Below are positions 34,643-47,980 of a DNA stretch of 64,000 nucleotides, piece by piece (within the stretch, counting starts at the first letter, position 1; the number at the start of each line of letters is the position of its first letter). The notes below the pieces were generated by a model. That model had not been told where the DNA came from and searched no databases. It worked only from the letters and a program-made list of their open reading frames with translations. Made by a program: the position numbers and the translations under genes. Origin of the DNA: Wuchereria bancrofti (Eukaryota > Nematoda > Chromadorea > Rhabditida > Onchocercidae); contig SSBO01000008.1 of NCBI GenBank assembly GCA_005281725.1, positions 4,321,964 through 4,385,963 on the forward strand, in the 5' to 3' direction.

Positions 34643-37600
34643 TTATTCTGAATCACTTTCCTTTTCTACATTTTTTCTGAGAAAGATATCTTCGTTGGCA
34701 TCAATTTTGTCGAATAAGTCAGATACAACGTTGTTGAAAACATCCTTCTGATCAACGTAAACATAATGTCCAGCACCATTTATAACCTTCAGTGCAGAAT
34801 ATATAATATTCTTTCATACTTGTATGTGCGTTATATAGGAATTCAAAATTTAAATTTCAACTAACTAGAATTTTTGATTCAGATTTTCAAAATAATAAAA
34901 GTCGCATAGAAAGTGGATAGTAATAAATAGAATTATCCAAACTCAAAAAGTATCACTGTCTTAAGCAGATAGCTATTAAAATATATGCGCATCTTCAAGA
35001 AAACCTATCTTAAAAGAAATTCTTCACACTTATCTATTAAATTAAAGAAAGTTCTTTCATAAATTTTGAGAATTTAATCAGACCTGAACATCAACATAAG
35101 CATTTTGCCTCTCATTTTGCACTACAATACCCGAAGATGAGTCGATCCAACTTTTATTCCCATAGATGAATGTCATCGGTACTTCAGGTGGTAGATTGAT
35201 TATTCTAAAAAACATAATAGTAGATTATTACTTCGATGGTAAAATAAATACGGTTAAGTTGTAAGAAAATCAGCCACGAGCACAACCAAATAAAGAAAAT
35301 GAAAAAACAAGCAAACGAATCAATAAGTTTGAATATTTATAAAATTATGCCACATCTGCAACAAATGAGGCAATCTATTAACCTTTTAAGCATTGGTCTT
35401 TTAGCCCAGCCAAACGAAAAGCTCATATTAGTGAAAGCAACTTCGCCGGAAGGGTTTTGGGCATTGCACTGGTAGAAGTATTCGTAAATGGCATTTGGAT
35501 CAGTACATCGAAAACGAAGACTTAAATCAGGTCGCACGGCTTTAATAACTGAAACACCTGCAAATCAATTTTTTCGCATTTTGATTTTTTGGAACATTGA
35601 TTTCTACTATAACTCAAAGTGTATCAGTAAAAACAAAACCTACCATAGGGTCCTGCCCAACGTAAAGCTGTTAAAGGATAAAAAAATGACATCGCCCGCG
35701 AAGCAATTCTAATCCAAATGGGATAATTTTGCTGAAACTCTATTGTATAATAAATATATAATAAATGGCCAATATTTTTTTAGACGATTTCCTCTAATAA
35801 GACTTAATAGAAACTGTTCTAGTATTAAATGAATATTCTACAAATATATTTTAAAAAAATTACAAATTAAGAACTTACTTGGTGTGAAACTTCCGCAGGT
35901 TTTTCCGGAAATCCCCATGGATCCACCAAAACTAGATGTCTCACACGTTCTGGATACTCTAGCGCAAAAGATGCTGCCAAAAATGCTCCTATAAACTGAT
36001 AACTGAGTTTAAATAAAATTACCGAATCAAATAAAATGGCAATTTAAAGCAAAACCTAAAAGTGGTAATTTAAAACAAAACAAGAACAAGAATGTTGTTC
36101 ACCTATAAAATTATAGACATCTAAAGAATCAATCTTCAGTTAAATAATTATATAAATTTTCTTAGAAATACAATCTGTACAACCTATGAGAGTACAAATA
36201 TAAAATTAATTTTCTGGTTTCAAGCTGTTATCCCAAATATGAATAAATCCTAACCGAAAGAATGGCCTACTAAAATCATTTTGTTAATTCCCATTCTCTT
36301 TCTCCAATTTTCAATTGACTGAACAAACTGCAATTCGGCTAGGACTGGATCTTTGGCAAATACAGGACGCGATGAACGTCCAAAACCTACAAATTAACAA
36401 AGCATTCAAGATATTAAAAATCTATGGAATTTCATTCATTTCCTTGAAAATAATGAAGCTAAATTTGGAATGTTAATTGAAGAATTTTTAACAAAAAAAC
36501 ACATTACTAATATTAGATACCTAATAAATCGAAACAATGAAGTATCCGTTTTTTGGCCATATCATCAATATTAGCAGCCCATAAAGCTACACCACCAGCA
36601 AATCCATGAATAAGAACCGTTGGGAATCGAGCATGTGAAGATGTAGGCGTTTCAGCGGTCACCGTATATATCTGACCCATATCTACCTGGAAATCAGGAA
36701 CTGATAAAAATAAGAAAACAAATATCGGTAAAGTCAACTACCAAACATGAAAATAGATAATCTAAAAGATCCAGAAATAAAATGTCTAGACAAGCAATTC
36801 AGTTATACATAAAAACTACTCTGATTCAAGTAATAATGTTTAAAAGTTATCAAGACGAAAAACTTTTACCAGTGATAAAGAGGAAAAAAGTGCAAGAAAA
36901 AACAACATAAAATTTGGAAATCTATAAATTACAGAAAATACAAAGGTACCGGTATAAACTGTGATGTAATCCTGGCCCGAACACTGGAAAATAGAAGCGA
37001 CTCTCCTGCCGCCAGTGCTTCCGCAGTAAACTGACTCCATCGCCACCTTTTTCTGAATTTAATTCACTTGTTTAATCAAAAAAAAAACATATCATCGAGT
37101 GCTCAAAACTAAACTCAAATTTACAAAGAACTTTTATTAACAGCCTGACGTTACTATTCCAGATATTACATAGAGCTACGGTCGATAATCAACTGCTAAA
37201 TTCAAATTTTACTGATTATAAAAGGAAAATAAGAAAAACGCTTTGCTGTAGAGCGTGCAGAATAAACAAAAACTTGAAATCCAAATTCAACATTAAATTA
37301 AATTTGACCAGTTCAACATTAATAAGAATTATCTTAAGACTTCCGAACCCCGTAATGATTCAATCTGATACATTCATTTTTAACCGTTGCATCGAGCTAT
37401 GTTACTACCTTACGTAAGACTGACTGTGACCGTGTGAACATACTTTATACACACCCCTAGAAAGTACGGTTAATAATTTTGTGTGAACGTGCGCATAAAT
37501 CTATATTGCTTTGCCTCTAAATTTTTTTCAAAACATTCAAAGAATAGGCATGGGATATTTAATTAATGAAATAAGGATAGACCTGAAATATTAGGAGTGA

Positions 37601-37843
37601 AATTAGTATTTCACATGATTCGACTTGAAATGATTCATCCTATATTTCTTAAGCCAAACCAATCAACGCTAATTTATTTCAAATAATTAATCAATAATAT
37701 CAACAGTCAAGTTTTAAATGGATTTAAGTTTTACATAGATTTAATAACCACTAATAATTTAAATATTCTTTTTCCGTAATTTACTTTTGTTGATATTGTG
37801 GAGCACCATTGGTTCCCGGAACATCATCGGTTTGTCCCATCAT
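34643..37843 (-). CDS. Alpha/beta hydrolase of the ABHD4/ABHD5 (CGI-58) group
   Basis: Nine exons join in phase into about 365 residues: 37843-37785, 37052-36950, 36686-36521, 36386-36255, 35988-35879, 35731-35644, 35557-35383, 35204-35084, 34786-34643. Markers in order are [32 protein letters not shown], the nucleophile elbow [29 protein letters not shown] with WAKRPMLKR, and GAGHYVYVD with the H-X4-D motif of this group. ABHD5 activates adipose triglyceride lipase and ABHD4 acts on N-acyl phospholipids. Vertebrate ABHD5 has Asn instead of Ser at the elbow. This protein keeps Ser, so it may be an active hydrolase. The start [10 protein letters not shown] lies 13 bases after a TTTCAG acceptor, typical of SL trans-splicing. 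The gene is divergent from the receptor gene to the right. Confidence 0.92.
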
Positions 37844-37856
37844 GCAACTTGCTTTA

Positions 37857-39249
37857 CTGAAATTTAGCATGGATTTCACTAATTAAAATTGGTATTACAA
37901 TAACCAACTAATTGCAATTCAACCAAATAACGTTTAACATGCCTAAGAACAGAAAGATAATTAAAAGAGCTGATGCAAATAAAAACGAATACATATAATT
38001 CAGAGATTACTTTATTAAATTATTTTTCCAAAAATAATTTCCAATTTTCTCTAATCAATTAAGTAACACTTCAGTAGGATATATCATCTGTACTTTCACT
38101 TTCAAAAATTGAAAAAAACAAAGGTTTGATTTCTCCCGCCCTCACTTAAAAATGCTGCTCATATTTGATAATGAATTTCTACTTCCCCCGCGTTCTCTTA
38201 GAAATTCCGTTTGTACTTCCTAACGAATTCCTCTTTCTCCCGCGTTCTCTCAAAAACATTCCCTTCGCAGTGCTATGTTCCACCGCAAACCTCGAAACTT
38301 CTCACAGAGATCCAATCCGTTTTATTGAGCCAAGAAAACGTGCACTTTATAAAGTTCATGAGGTAAGAGGTTTAAAGTGTAAGAGAAATGATGAAATAGT
38401 GTGAAGCAGAGAGATAGAGGAAAGATTGCATATCGGATGAAATATGATTAAACCCACCTTATTGGTTGATGATTGTTTCATTCTTCTCGGGAGAGTTGGT
38501 ACGGGGTGGTTGGTCGGTGTGCTATGGTTTACTCTGAGGTTTTTTTTTTTCTTTTTCTCATTGTTCTTTGACAGGGATCGCTTTATGAATTTGTGATTTT
38601 ATGTTTCCTTTCTTTTTGTATTGAAACAGTCCTCTTTTTTGTTTTGTTTGAAATTTACTGATCATTTCTTACTGTATCTATTTCCTTATTTGAAATTCAG
38701 TTGAGAGTATTTTTGCGTGTTTTCTCATTAGGTGGGGTTAAATCTCAGATTTCGATATGTTCATTTGAAAACTTGAGGTATGAGTTGGTTGTAAGTTTAT
38801 TGGTTCAAACTTAAGTTTGATATAACAGATTTCCGTGATATAACAGAAGTTTATTGGTTTAATATAAACTTTCCACTTTACGTGCCTGTGGAAGTTCTCA
38901 TCAGGAAAGAATTAATGAATATCATGAATCTTCATTTTTTATTATTAAAATTCATTAAATCTTCATTTTTTATTATTAAAATTCATTAACAAATTTTCTT
39001 CACTTTTCACACTTTTCTGACATTCGTAGTACTAACAATTACCAACATTTTTGGTTTAAAAAATTGTTCACATTTAAAATGAAGCCATACATTATGATGT
39101 CTTTTTTCCTTTCAATCTACACTTCTGGTAGAGATTTTTTATTAGATCAAATGTTTACTTTATTGTTTTCTTTCTACGTGTTTTTGTATACGTAGCTAAT
39201 TTTCAGATTTTATTCAAACAATTACGTACATTGAGGAGCTGGAGCGAAT
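37857..39249. other. Divergent intergenic region, ABHD gene and nuclear receptor
   Basis: Probably holds both promoters and possibly 5' untranslated exons of the receptor. A strong donor (CATGAGGTAAGA) ends an open stretch at about 38361, but its frame cannot join the DNA-binding exon. A perfect 31-bp tandem duplication lies at 38927-38988. Confidence 0.5.
38927..38988. repeat. Perfect 31-bp tandem duplication
   Basis: 38927-38957 and 38958-38988 are identical (unit starts AATCTTCATTTTTTATT). Confidence 0.9.
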
Positions 39250-42200
39250 ATGAGTGGTCAAGCAGAAACATTGATTTAAGCGTTCAATTTATGTCGTTTG
39301 TGGATTTCCCAAGTTCGTCCGACAAGGATTGGGATGAATATCGGTTAAAGTTTTAAAATGTCATTTTAATATCAGTTGCAGTGGACTTGCACGCAGTTTA
39401 ACTGCTATTTATTGTCAAAATTTTTATTTTCATTTTCTTGAGTCTTTTACCGTGTTGCATGAAATTGTTGAATTGTGTCGTCATTTATGTTTTAATAAAT
39501 GATTAGGTCTGCATGTTTTTTATTACTTTTTAAATATTTTTTCTTACGTTTTCTCTGCTTTCTATATTATTTTGTCGAGAATTTATTTTGTTGGATAAGG
39601 AAGAGTTTACAATTTTTATTTTTGTTAAGAAAAGGAAGTTATAGCTTTCTGTGAGACTGTTTTTGTGCTTGCAGTGGATCCGCTAAATGAACCGTGCGCT
39701 GTTTGTGGCGATAAATCAACTGGAACACATTATGGGGTGCTTTCATGTAATGGATGCAAAGTATAGTTTTATTATTTCATTAATTTTTTTCCTGAAATCT
39801 TTGTTGTTTCCTTGTTTGTCAAACGTAATTCTGTCACAATTATTGGCAGATCATTTCGTTGCATTGTGTGGCACAACACATTTTTTTCTAATATCAGAGA
39901 TGCTTTGATCCCCCTATATTTTGCCTAGCATCGGTAAGAATGAGGGATTGAAAATCAGTTTTACTATTATTAGTCTTCTAAGAGGAGTTGAGTTATTTAA
40001 GAAATAGAAAATTGGTGAGGTATGTTTTTCTTAATTGAAATAAATATTAGTTAAGAATACTATTAAATTGTTTTTCAAGGGGTTTTTCCGGCGGACAATC
40101 CTCAAAAATCAAAAATTCACGTGTCGTTTCAACAAAGCATGCACAATCAACAAAAATTTCCGATGCGCTTGTCGATACTGTCGTTTTCAGAAATGTATAC
40201 GAGTTGGGATGAAACGCGAAGGTGACGTCAAATGATACTCGGCAAATTGATGTTATTAATTATTTAAACATGTTCTGCTTTAAAGTGAAAATGAATTTTT
40301 AGGGGGATTGTGGTGAGTTTAAGATGTTTTGTAAAGGGAAAATGATGCAGTCCAAGATTCCGTATTAGATCGGGTTTAGCGGAAGAATTTGTTCTGGTTC
40401 TAAAATTTTGTTCTAAAATTATAACCAAATGTTTAATGCATTAAGATCTTGATGTGAATTAGATTCCAAATTAAGTTCTTTTGTAGCAATTCAGTTTGAA
40501 CGCGATTCGATTGGTCCTATTAAGCGTCGCAGTGAACCAATGGTATTACGAACAGTCGAAAGCAATAGAACGGGGAACGACAATTCCGAAACAGCGTTCT
40601 GCAGTAGTCGTCTGATCAGTGACACCTCGAAACCGGATATTATCGAAACATTAATGCAAATGGAGGCACGAACTAATCAAGAAATGACGACTCATTATCA
40701 AAATTTGGTGATCAGTTCGTCATTTGCAACAATCAGTAATCGTCCGAGTGAAAGTAGTTGTGCATCATCGGATTTTTCACAGTCACACAAATCGTGTTCA
40801 GTTGAAGATTTGAATGAATTATCTAGAACAACGTTGGTATTAATGGTTTGTTTTCGTGATTAAAAAAAAGTCTCCTAATAATGAAATATTTGAAACAATA
40901 TAAAAGTGAGAGAAAAACAAACAGAAAACTTCACGATTAATTGGCTGTTTATTTGTTTTGTGTTCATAATAATGAATGCACAAATTACTTTTATTTAAAG
41001 AGTAGACGCTGTAAAACTTCATTCGATTCAAAATAACTGGCAATAAAATATTAGTGTAATCATTATTAAGCTTTTCAGTTCTAATGCAGAAAGTTTTTCA
41101 CAAAACCATTATAAAATTGTTAGTGGTTAATTTTCCAGTAGATACTGAAAAACATGATTTTAATTTGCTCATCCTAAACTATTGTTTTATTTATCTATCC
41201 ATATTGTAAGAAATCGATCTATGTTATCTTGTTTTCCTATATTAGGTAATGTTTTGGAGATGTTTTTTTAAAAATATTTCCAGCCATTTAATGGATGCCA
41301 CACTTCCGATTAGTCAAACAAACCACCTTATTTTTGAAAACATTTGAAAAACTAGATGGTTATTTCCAGATTGTTTGTTCCAGGTTGATTGGGCAAAAAG
41401 CCTGGAACCATTCCCGGGCTTGATTATCGATGACAAAATTATTTTGCTTAAAAACTATGCGCCTCAGCATTTGATCCTAGTACCGGCGTTTCGTTCACCA
41501 GATGCGACTAGCGCTTGCCTTTTCAGTAATGCAGATGTAAATCGCAACGAGGGCATCAAATTTGGCGGTTTGTTTTTGCTACGAACCATTAATTAATCAA
41601 TATTTCAATGATCATTAATCTATACACGGTTAAGATAGAATCTGAGAAAGCAGTGGATATGCATGCCATTGGTTATTTTCACTGGGTGCATTTGTTACGT
41701 GGCATGCTTAATATCTGTTATGGTTTAGATGCAACTTGGCATGCCTAATGTTTGCTATTGGGTTAGGTCTTGTCGATGCAAGCTGAGGGTACTTATAAGG
41801 TATTTACATTTCTGTAATGAATTTTACCAATTTTTGGATTTTTATGAATTCTAGAAGTATAGAAACATTTTGATAGGTTTATCGGCATTCAAAACAAGCA
41901 ACATTATGCCACGTGTAATGGACGAAATAGTATGGCCAATGAGACATTTGCAAATGAGAGAAGAGGAATTTGTGTGCCTAAAAGCTTTGGCGTTTCTTCA
42001 TCCTGAGGCGAAAGGACTTTCTGCATCAGCTCAAACGGTCGTTTTATTTATTTATTTTTTTACATTCAGTAAAATAAGTGGTGAAGTAATTATACACTAA
42101 TGTACGTTGCACTCTATTAGTCAATAAACATAATTAGTCGTAATTTCAAATGATTATAAATATAAAAGTCTTTTTGGAAGGAAAAAAGAGTAGGCACTGC

Positions 42201-43036
42201 GAATTCAGGTATCGGTTGAATATTGCTAATTTAGTAAGCATATCGTAAATTCATATAATTGTGTGGGTTGTATAAATGCTAATTAGTAGTCTTATTAGGA
42301 TTCTGCTATAATAGTGAAATGTTCAGTTATTTGTAGTAAAAAAGCATGCTGTAATTACAACAGAACTTTGCAGGTTCGTATAATCAAGCCCAAAAAATAT
42401 AGATTTATGTTAATGTATAATTAGTAATATAGACATAAAAACTGCAGAGATGTGGTGTTTGAAATAAGGAATTTCCCGATATAATACTCGAGACCGTGTT
42501 TTCGAGGCATCAGTCGGTAGGCAGTCGAGATTTGAACTCTTGAGAAATGGGAATTCATTCGAAGATTTTAAATAATCTGGACCATTCAGATCTAAAGTAA
42601 TAGGCTATATCAAAAATATTTAATCACTGCAGGAATCAGCTAAACGTCAAGATGAGTGATTGAAATATATCCCATGAAATGTATGACTAAGCATGTTCCT
42701 TTTTAGGCATTGCGTGAAGCTCGTAATCGAATACTTAAGGCTCTGTATCGTTACATTTTGACACATACGCCTGAAGAAGCACCGACACGTTATGGCAATA
42801 TTTTGCTACTTGCACCTGCTCTTAAAGCTTTGGCACAAGTACTCATCGAAAATATGACCTTAACGAAATTTTTCGGTTTCGCTGAAGTGGATTCATTACT
42901 TTCGGAATTTATTCTAGATAGTCCTACTGATGAGGTGACAACGCGTCCACTGTTACGTTCAGCCCTACGTTCAGCTCCATCAGCCACTGCATGCCCAGAT
43001 ATCGATGCACAACAACACGTGATGACTATTTTATAA
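39250..43036 (+). CDS. Nuclear hormone receptor (two zinc fingers and ligand-binding domain)
   Basis: Firm exons: 39675-39760, 40080-40221, 40487-40845, 41384-41567, 41877-42037 and 42707-43036, all phase-consistent. The DNA-binding domain has zinc finger 1 ([20 protein letters not shown]), P-box CNGCKGFFRR, and a second finger with C-X5-C-X9-C-X2-C spacing (CRFNKAC to CRYC), ending [14 protein letters not shown] 119-codon serine-rich hinge leads to a ligand-binding domain with [26 protein letters not shown] and [20 protein letters not shown]. The latter is the signature of HNF4-derived receptors expanded in nematodes. The protein is a ligand- or lipid-regulated transcription factor by family; the exact nhr number is unknown. 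The start is weak: ATG AGT G at 39250-39256 would join in phase but through a poor GTCAAG donor. If correct, the protein has about 422 residues. Confidence 0.85.
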
Positions 43037-45034
43037 GTAAGGAATGAGAGAATGGTTGGATTGAATTTTAGCCAGTTTTGAGAATGCACGAGTGTTGCTA
43101 TCACGAACATTAGTTTCAATGGCCTGATCTTTTTATCACTTGTTCATCACTTTCTTTTTTCTTTTTGTTTCGTTTGCTTTCACATTTTTGTCTCTTTTAG
43201 ATATTCAAATTTACTTTCCTTGAAAGTTCGAATTTTGAGCTTCATTTAAAACGGAGATGAACCGGAGATTGTTGTACAGGTTTCTTTCAGGAAATGTTTG
43301 TAATCCAGTATAAGCATACTGCAGCCGACATGCTTAGCGGAATCCTTTAAAACAGGAGTTTGATTCATTTAAGCTTTCATCACGTTGTAGAATCAGCAAG
43401 CAATAAGATGATATATTCGCAAAAGACTGCTGAAATGGGACTTTTTATGGGAGAAATAATGAATGTGAAAGATCGAGGTTAGGATTTTCAGTTCAGTTCT
43501 TAGAGCAACTTTACTTGAATTTCAAAAATTTAATCCCATTTCTGCTACTTACTATTTTTGACAACCTTTAATTACGTGTCACAACTTCTAGTTTCTTTAT
43601 TTCTGTTTTTTTGTAAAAATATTTAAATCTACCAAAAGTAACAAAAAATCCAACAATCCATTTGGTGTGACTGGTTTTACATTTAGGTGCAGAGATTTTC
43701 ATATCCTAGATATGATGCTGAGTTTATTTTTAGTTGAATTTAGGTAATCGACAGTTCGCATAGACATTTTGTTCTGTCCTATCCGGTGGTCCTCTCATCG
43801 ACTTGGTGCCACGCTATAGTTATTTTTCCTCAGTGATTGTTTTGAAAACTTTCATTTTTTTTTTCACATTGCAAAACTGCATTGCAGTAATTTTGCATCA
43901 ATTTTAAGTGCTCTTTTAAATTTTCAAAGGCATATATCTACATAAAGATATATGCCAATTTATTATCAGAAGAAGCGACTAATTTGAGCGTGCATTCGAT
44001 GAAGCCTTCTCGTTTCCTGAACAAAATTTGTATAAACTATTAAAAAATGTGATAACTTACTTCAAATAAAGTTTGTAGCCACGTCTATTTGTGTTTTAGA
44101 ACATGTTTGGCTTTGTATAATATATTTATTATGTTTTTTTATGGCGATTTTTGTAATTTACTTAAATATGCTTTTGAATAGATTCATAATTTCTCCAGGA
44201 TCTTTTAACGCACTGTATGCATGGTGACTTACGGTATTGAAATCATGAATTCATTTGTGCACAATAGGGATGCAATATCCAACGATCGAAATGAAAATTA
44301 TTTGACATTGCCTGATATCCCCTGATATCTATACTTATTGCACATTTTCTTTTTTTAGATGCAAATTTCTTCACGTTTTCTTTGTAAAATACTTTTGTTT
44401 ACTGCAAAATGATATATCGAGTCAGCTTCAAGCAATGCTCATACAATATTTGCATTATTATTTTGCAGTAATTACATTATGAATCAATAATATGTTTTTA
44501 TATGTAAAGTATAGGATTACATTAGTCCCAAATGTGTTCAGTATAGCGTACAAACTTCCATAATAGATATATTAATGTTTCAATAAATTGTTATGATGGT
44601 ATTTTTTACATAAATATTTCTGTTCTCGTTTTAGTTCTGTTTTTTTATCAGGTTCATATACCTTGTAAAGTTTCGGAAACACTTTTTCTTTTTTCTTTTT
44701 CTTTCCTTGATGTGAAGTGCTTCAATTTAAGTGTTGTTTTATTTTAGCGCGATTCGCGACAGCTGAGGTATTATTCCATAATACTAGTAGTGAAGCGTTT
44801 CAATGTATATTCATTGTAAGTCTAATTTTGAACGGACAGGTATAGTTAGAGAGGGGAAGAAAACAAGGAGCTGCTAGATTGTAATTCGTTGAAATGATGT
44901 AAATAATTGTGTTTTTCGCGGATATTATTGATGTTATTAATGAATTTTATCAGCATTACTAATAAATCTTAATTGAAGGTGATAAGTGAGCTTCTGCAGT
45001 AGAATTACTAACGTTTAACAGTTTGGCAAGCAAA
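43037..45034. other. 3' flank of the receptor and 5' flank of eIF3j
   Basis: No exon supported. A perfect 11-bp hairpin with a 6-base loop lies at 43929-43956. An acceptor-like TTTAACAG lies about 15 bases before the eIF3j ATG and could be its SL trans-splice site. Confidence 0.55.
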
Positions 45035-47046
45035 ATGGGTGATTGGGGTAAGTCTTGCTTTTTTGTATTTTATTTGAACTTGTGGGGTGAGAGCATATAT
45101 ACAATGATCTGCACTTTCATTTTATGTATTGAATGATTATATTTTAGTTTGAGTAGTTCGGTGTCTTGAGGTTAACTTCAATTTTTTGTCTTTTTGATGT
45201 TTTTCGTCAGATAGGTAGCCTACAATAGTATATAGATTTCAGGTTGAATGATGTTTATTCATATTAATTACAGATGATGATGATTTCGAAGTTGATGTGA
45301 AACAGCTAGACGAAAAGAAGCACATTATAGTAGACGAAGAAGTAGGCGACAAACCAGAGCAGAATCAAGTAAGTGTAAATTATAAAAATTTTATAAATCT
45401 AATGAAATCATTTTCAGGCTGATTATGCTAAAAGCAGAATCAGAAAATAATGGTTTTTGACTAAGCTCTTTTTGTTTCTGTCCAGTTTTTTGGCGAAACT
45501 CCCATGACTACCTGTCATCTCGTTATTAAGATCGAAATTTCTGTGAGGTGATCCTGTTTTTTAAATAGGAAATAAGACCATCTTTTTCAGTCGCTTAATT
45601 CAACCAAGTCAGTACCATCATTGAAATCGAAGAAAAAGACGGACAGCCCACTGAACACCTTTAGTGCCGACCTCAGTCGAGAATTGAGTGGAAAGGAAAA
45701 GGAGCAGCTGCAGAGGAAAGCTGATTTGAAGCTTGCAAAAGATTTATTTGGTATGTTTTTCATATTTATGTGACTCTCATAATATTAAATTGTTATACTT
45801 TTATTATGCTATATTAAGTTTCCCATACATACTTATATCTGTTTTATGACGTAATCCTTTTTTTTTTGTGCTTTACTGTACTCTTGCATCTTAATTGAAC
45901 ATACAAATTGTTCCAAGTGTTTCTAGTAATTTTCACATTAAAGCAAAGCGAAAGATTTTGACTGAAGAATGAAAAAAACCATATATTAAAAATTTATTCA
46001 TAGAAATTTCCAGGTATTGATGAGGATGAAACATTAACTTATTCGGAATTGACTTCCTTGGACGAATTTAGGACATTTGGTGAGAATATTGGCAAAATGC
46101 TTTTGGCACGATCAAATGCTACCCACTTTTCCGAGATGCTTATTTCGCTTCTAAAAGTTGTCCTTTCACACAGTAAGTTTAATATGAAAATTCTGGAAAC
46201 AGTGATTTGTTTTTTACTAACTTTGAACTGAGCGATAAGATGTAAAATGCTGTCCGACATTTAAGCCTAGAAAATAGATTTCTGTTAGCTAATACGACAA
46301 AAAATAACACGGTCTGAACGAATCAAGACAATTCATAAGGTAATTTAACGCACTACTCAAAAGACATATGAATTGGTAGATTCTGTTTGAGTTATATTTC
46401 TAATTCGAACTTTTATAAATTTTATCTGTTCTAAAAATATGTACAAAAAGGGCATTCTGAATCCAGTGACAGTATATGTTTATATCTAATATTTTCATCA
46501 AAATTTTTATTTATTTTTTAAATAACCAATCTTGAAAATTTTCAGTGGATGCGAGCAAAGCAAGAGTTTTGAGTACGGTTGTAAAAACTATAGCGGATGA
46601 AAAGACAGCAGTTGAAAAGGTATTTAAATTGATGGTTTTCCGTAATTCGTGTGAATTTCCTACTTTATTACCAAGTTTTAATGAATTTATTTTTTCAATT
46701 AAGTACGAAAACATTACTAGTCTAACTTGTGCTTAGATGATTAAAAAAGAGACGTAGCTGAGCGGTGGGCGGACAGTGTTGATATGAACTTCATAAATTT
46801 CTTACACATTTCAGTTTGCTGGGGTTTCATGTGTTTTTTTTCTTGCTTGAAATGATGAGTTAGACATTCATTTCACATAATGTATAGAAGAAAAAATCAT
46901 TTCAGAAGGCAAAAGGGAAGGGTGCAACGAAACCAACGATAAGAAACGTCAGTAAGTCAAATACAGCCTCAGTTAAAGCGAAGAAAGATTTGTATGACGA
47001 TTATGTATCTGATGAGTACGACGATTATGCCGACCATTTTATGTAA
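45035..47046 (+). CDS. Eukaryotic translation initiation factor 3 subunit J
   Basis: Six exons (45035-45047, 45274-45368, 45591-45750, 46014-46172, 46546-46619, 46906-47046) give 213 residues in phase. The protein starts MGDWDDDDFEV, the acidic Trp-containing N-terminus typical of eIF3j. It continues through a lysine-rich linker, a DLKLAKDLFGIDE segment and a helical core ending TVVKTIADEKTAVEKKAKGK. The end is the aromatic-acidic tail YDDYADHFM; eIF3j proteins usually end in such a D/Y-rich FM motif. By family knowledge it is a loosely bound eIF3 subunit that occupies the 40S decoding centre and helps recruit eIF3 and control start-site scanning. Human eIF3j is somewhat longer (258 residues). 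Immediately after the stop there is a 58-bp imperfect copy of the stop-codon region. Confidence 0.93.
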
Positions 47047-47104
47047 TTTGTATGACGATTATTTATCTGATGAATATGATAATTATGTCGATCATTCTAT
47101 ATAA
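46989..47104. repeat. 58-bp tandem duplication covering the eIF3j stop region
   Basis: The 58 bases ending at the eIF3j stop (first copy, beginning TTTGTATGACGATTAT) are followed directly by a second copy, with about 49 of 58 positions matching. The second copy would still read as a similar acidic tail (YDDYLSDEYDNY) in the +1 frame and carries its own TAA. It now lies in the 3'UTR. Confidence 0.88.
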
Positions 47105-47980
47105 TTTAAATTAATGTTTTTATTCCAGTTGCGCTCAAGTTCTCTTGTTTCTGTTTTATATGTTTTTTTTTTTCCGAGATTACTGTTCAAATGTTTTTGT
47201 TGCTTGATCTAATAATAGCTAAAAAAGCTAGATTGATTATTTTGCAGTACGAGGTATATAATCCGTAAAAAAATCTAATTTTTTGGATTTGAAGGCGTTA
47301 GGAAAAGTTACCAATCTCTTATCATGTACCTGAATTCTAATGTAATGTGCATGCATTTCGTGTTTTTTCCATTTATTTACGTCCAATATTATTGTTTAAA
47401 AACAATGTTGAATTCCTTTTTTGATTTGTGGTTCACCACACTTGTCCTTACATAAATATATATGCGGTGGTAATTCGCAAAGATGATTAGAAATTTTTAA
47501 AACATTTCAAGCAATTAAAGCAAAAAATTTCTAGACGCATCTGCGTAAGCTAGCATTTCATTTTAACCGCACCCGTGTATTCATTAACTGTTTGATCGCA
47601 ATAAAATTTTTGTTGTCAGTTGTTTATTCTCAAATAAAGTTATTTGCATGGATTTGTCTACAGTATCGTTTTTTTTTTTCTCTCGCTTTTTTTATAGATT
47701 CTGGACAAGTTATTCTTCAAGAAAACATAACATTTTCTCAAATTTGCTTGCTATCTAAGCGCACAAATACACAAACTGTAGTACCTTTTTCTACTAATTA
47801 AGAATGAGGTGTAAATTTTGCAACTGATCGACTTATCAGTCATTTGTCACTTACATTTGAGTTGGTAGAATCGGCAGGAATTTTACTGCAGAAAATAAGT
47901 GGGTTTGGAAATTTTGAAAGTAATGCATCCGATAGCCTTTTATAGATGTTTTGCATGAAGTATTATTCATAGGTGCAAAG
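47047..47980. other. eIF3j 3' flank and LSD1-like 5' flank
   Basis: Contains the duplicated tail sequence, several AATAAA signals (for example near 47600) and a T-rich tract. No exon supported. Confidence 0.6.

Noticed and set aside
36950..37040. Alternative ABHD start reading [11 protein letters not shown]
   Set aside because: This frame is open, but the phase from the upstream exon 37785-37843 selects another frame. That frame reads [20 protein letters not shown] and matches the ABHD4/5 N-terminal pattern; the alternative does not.
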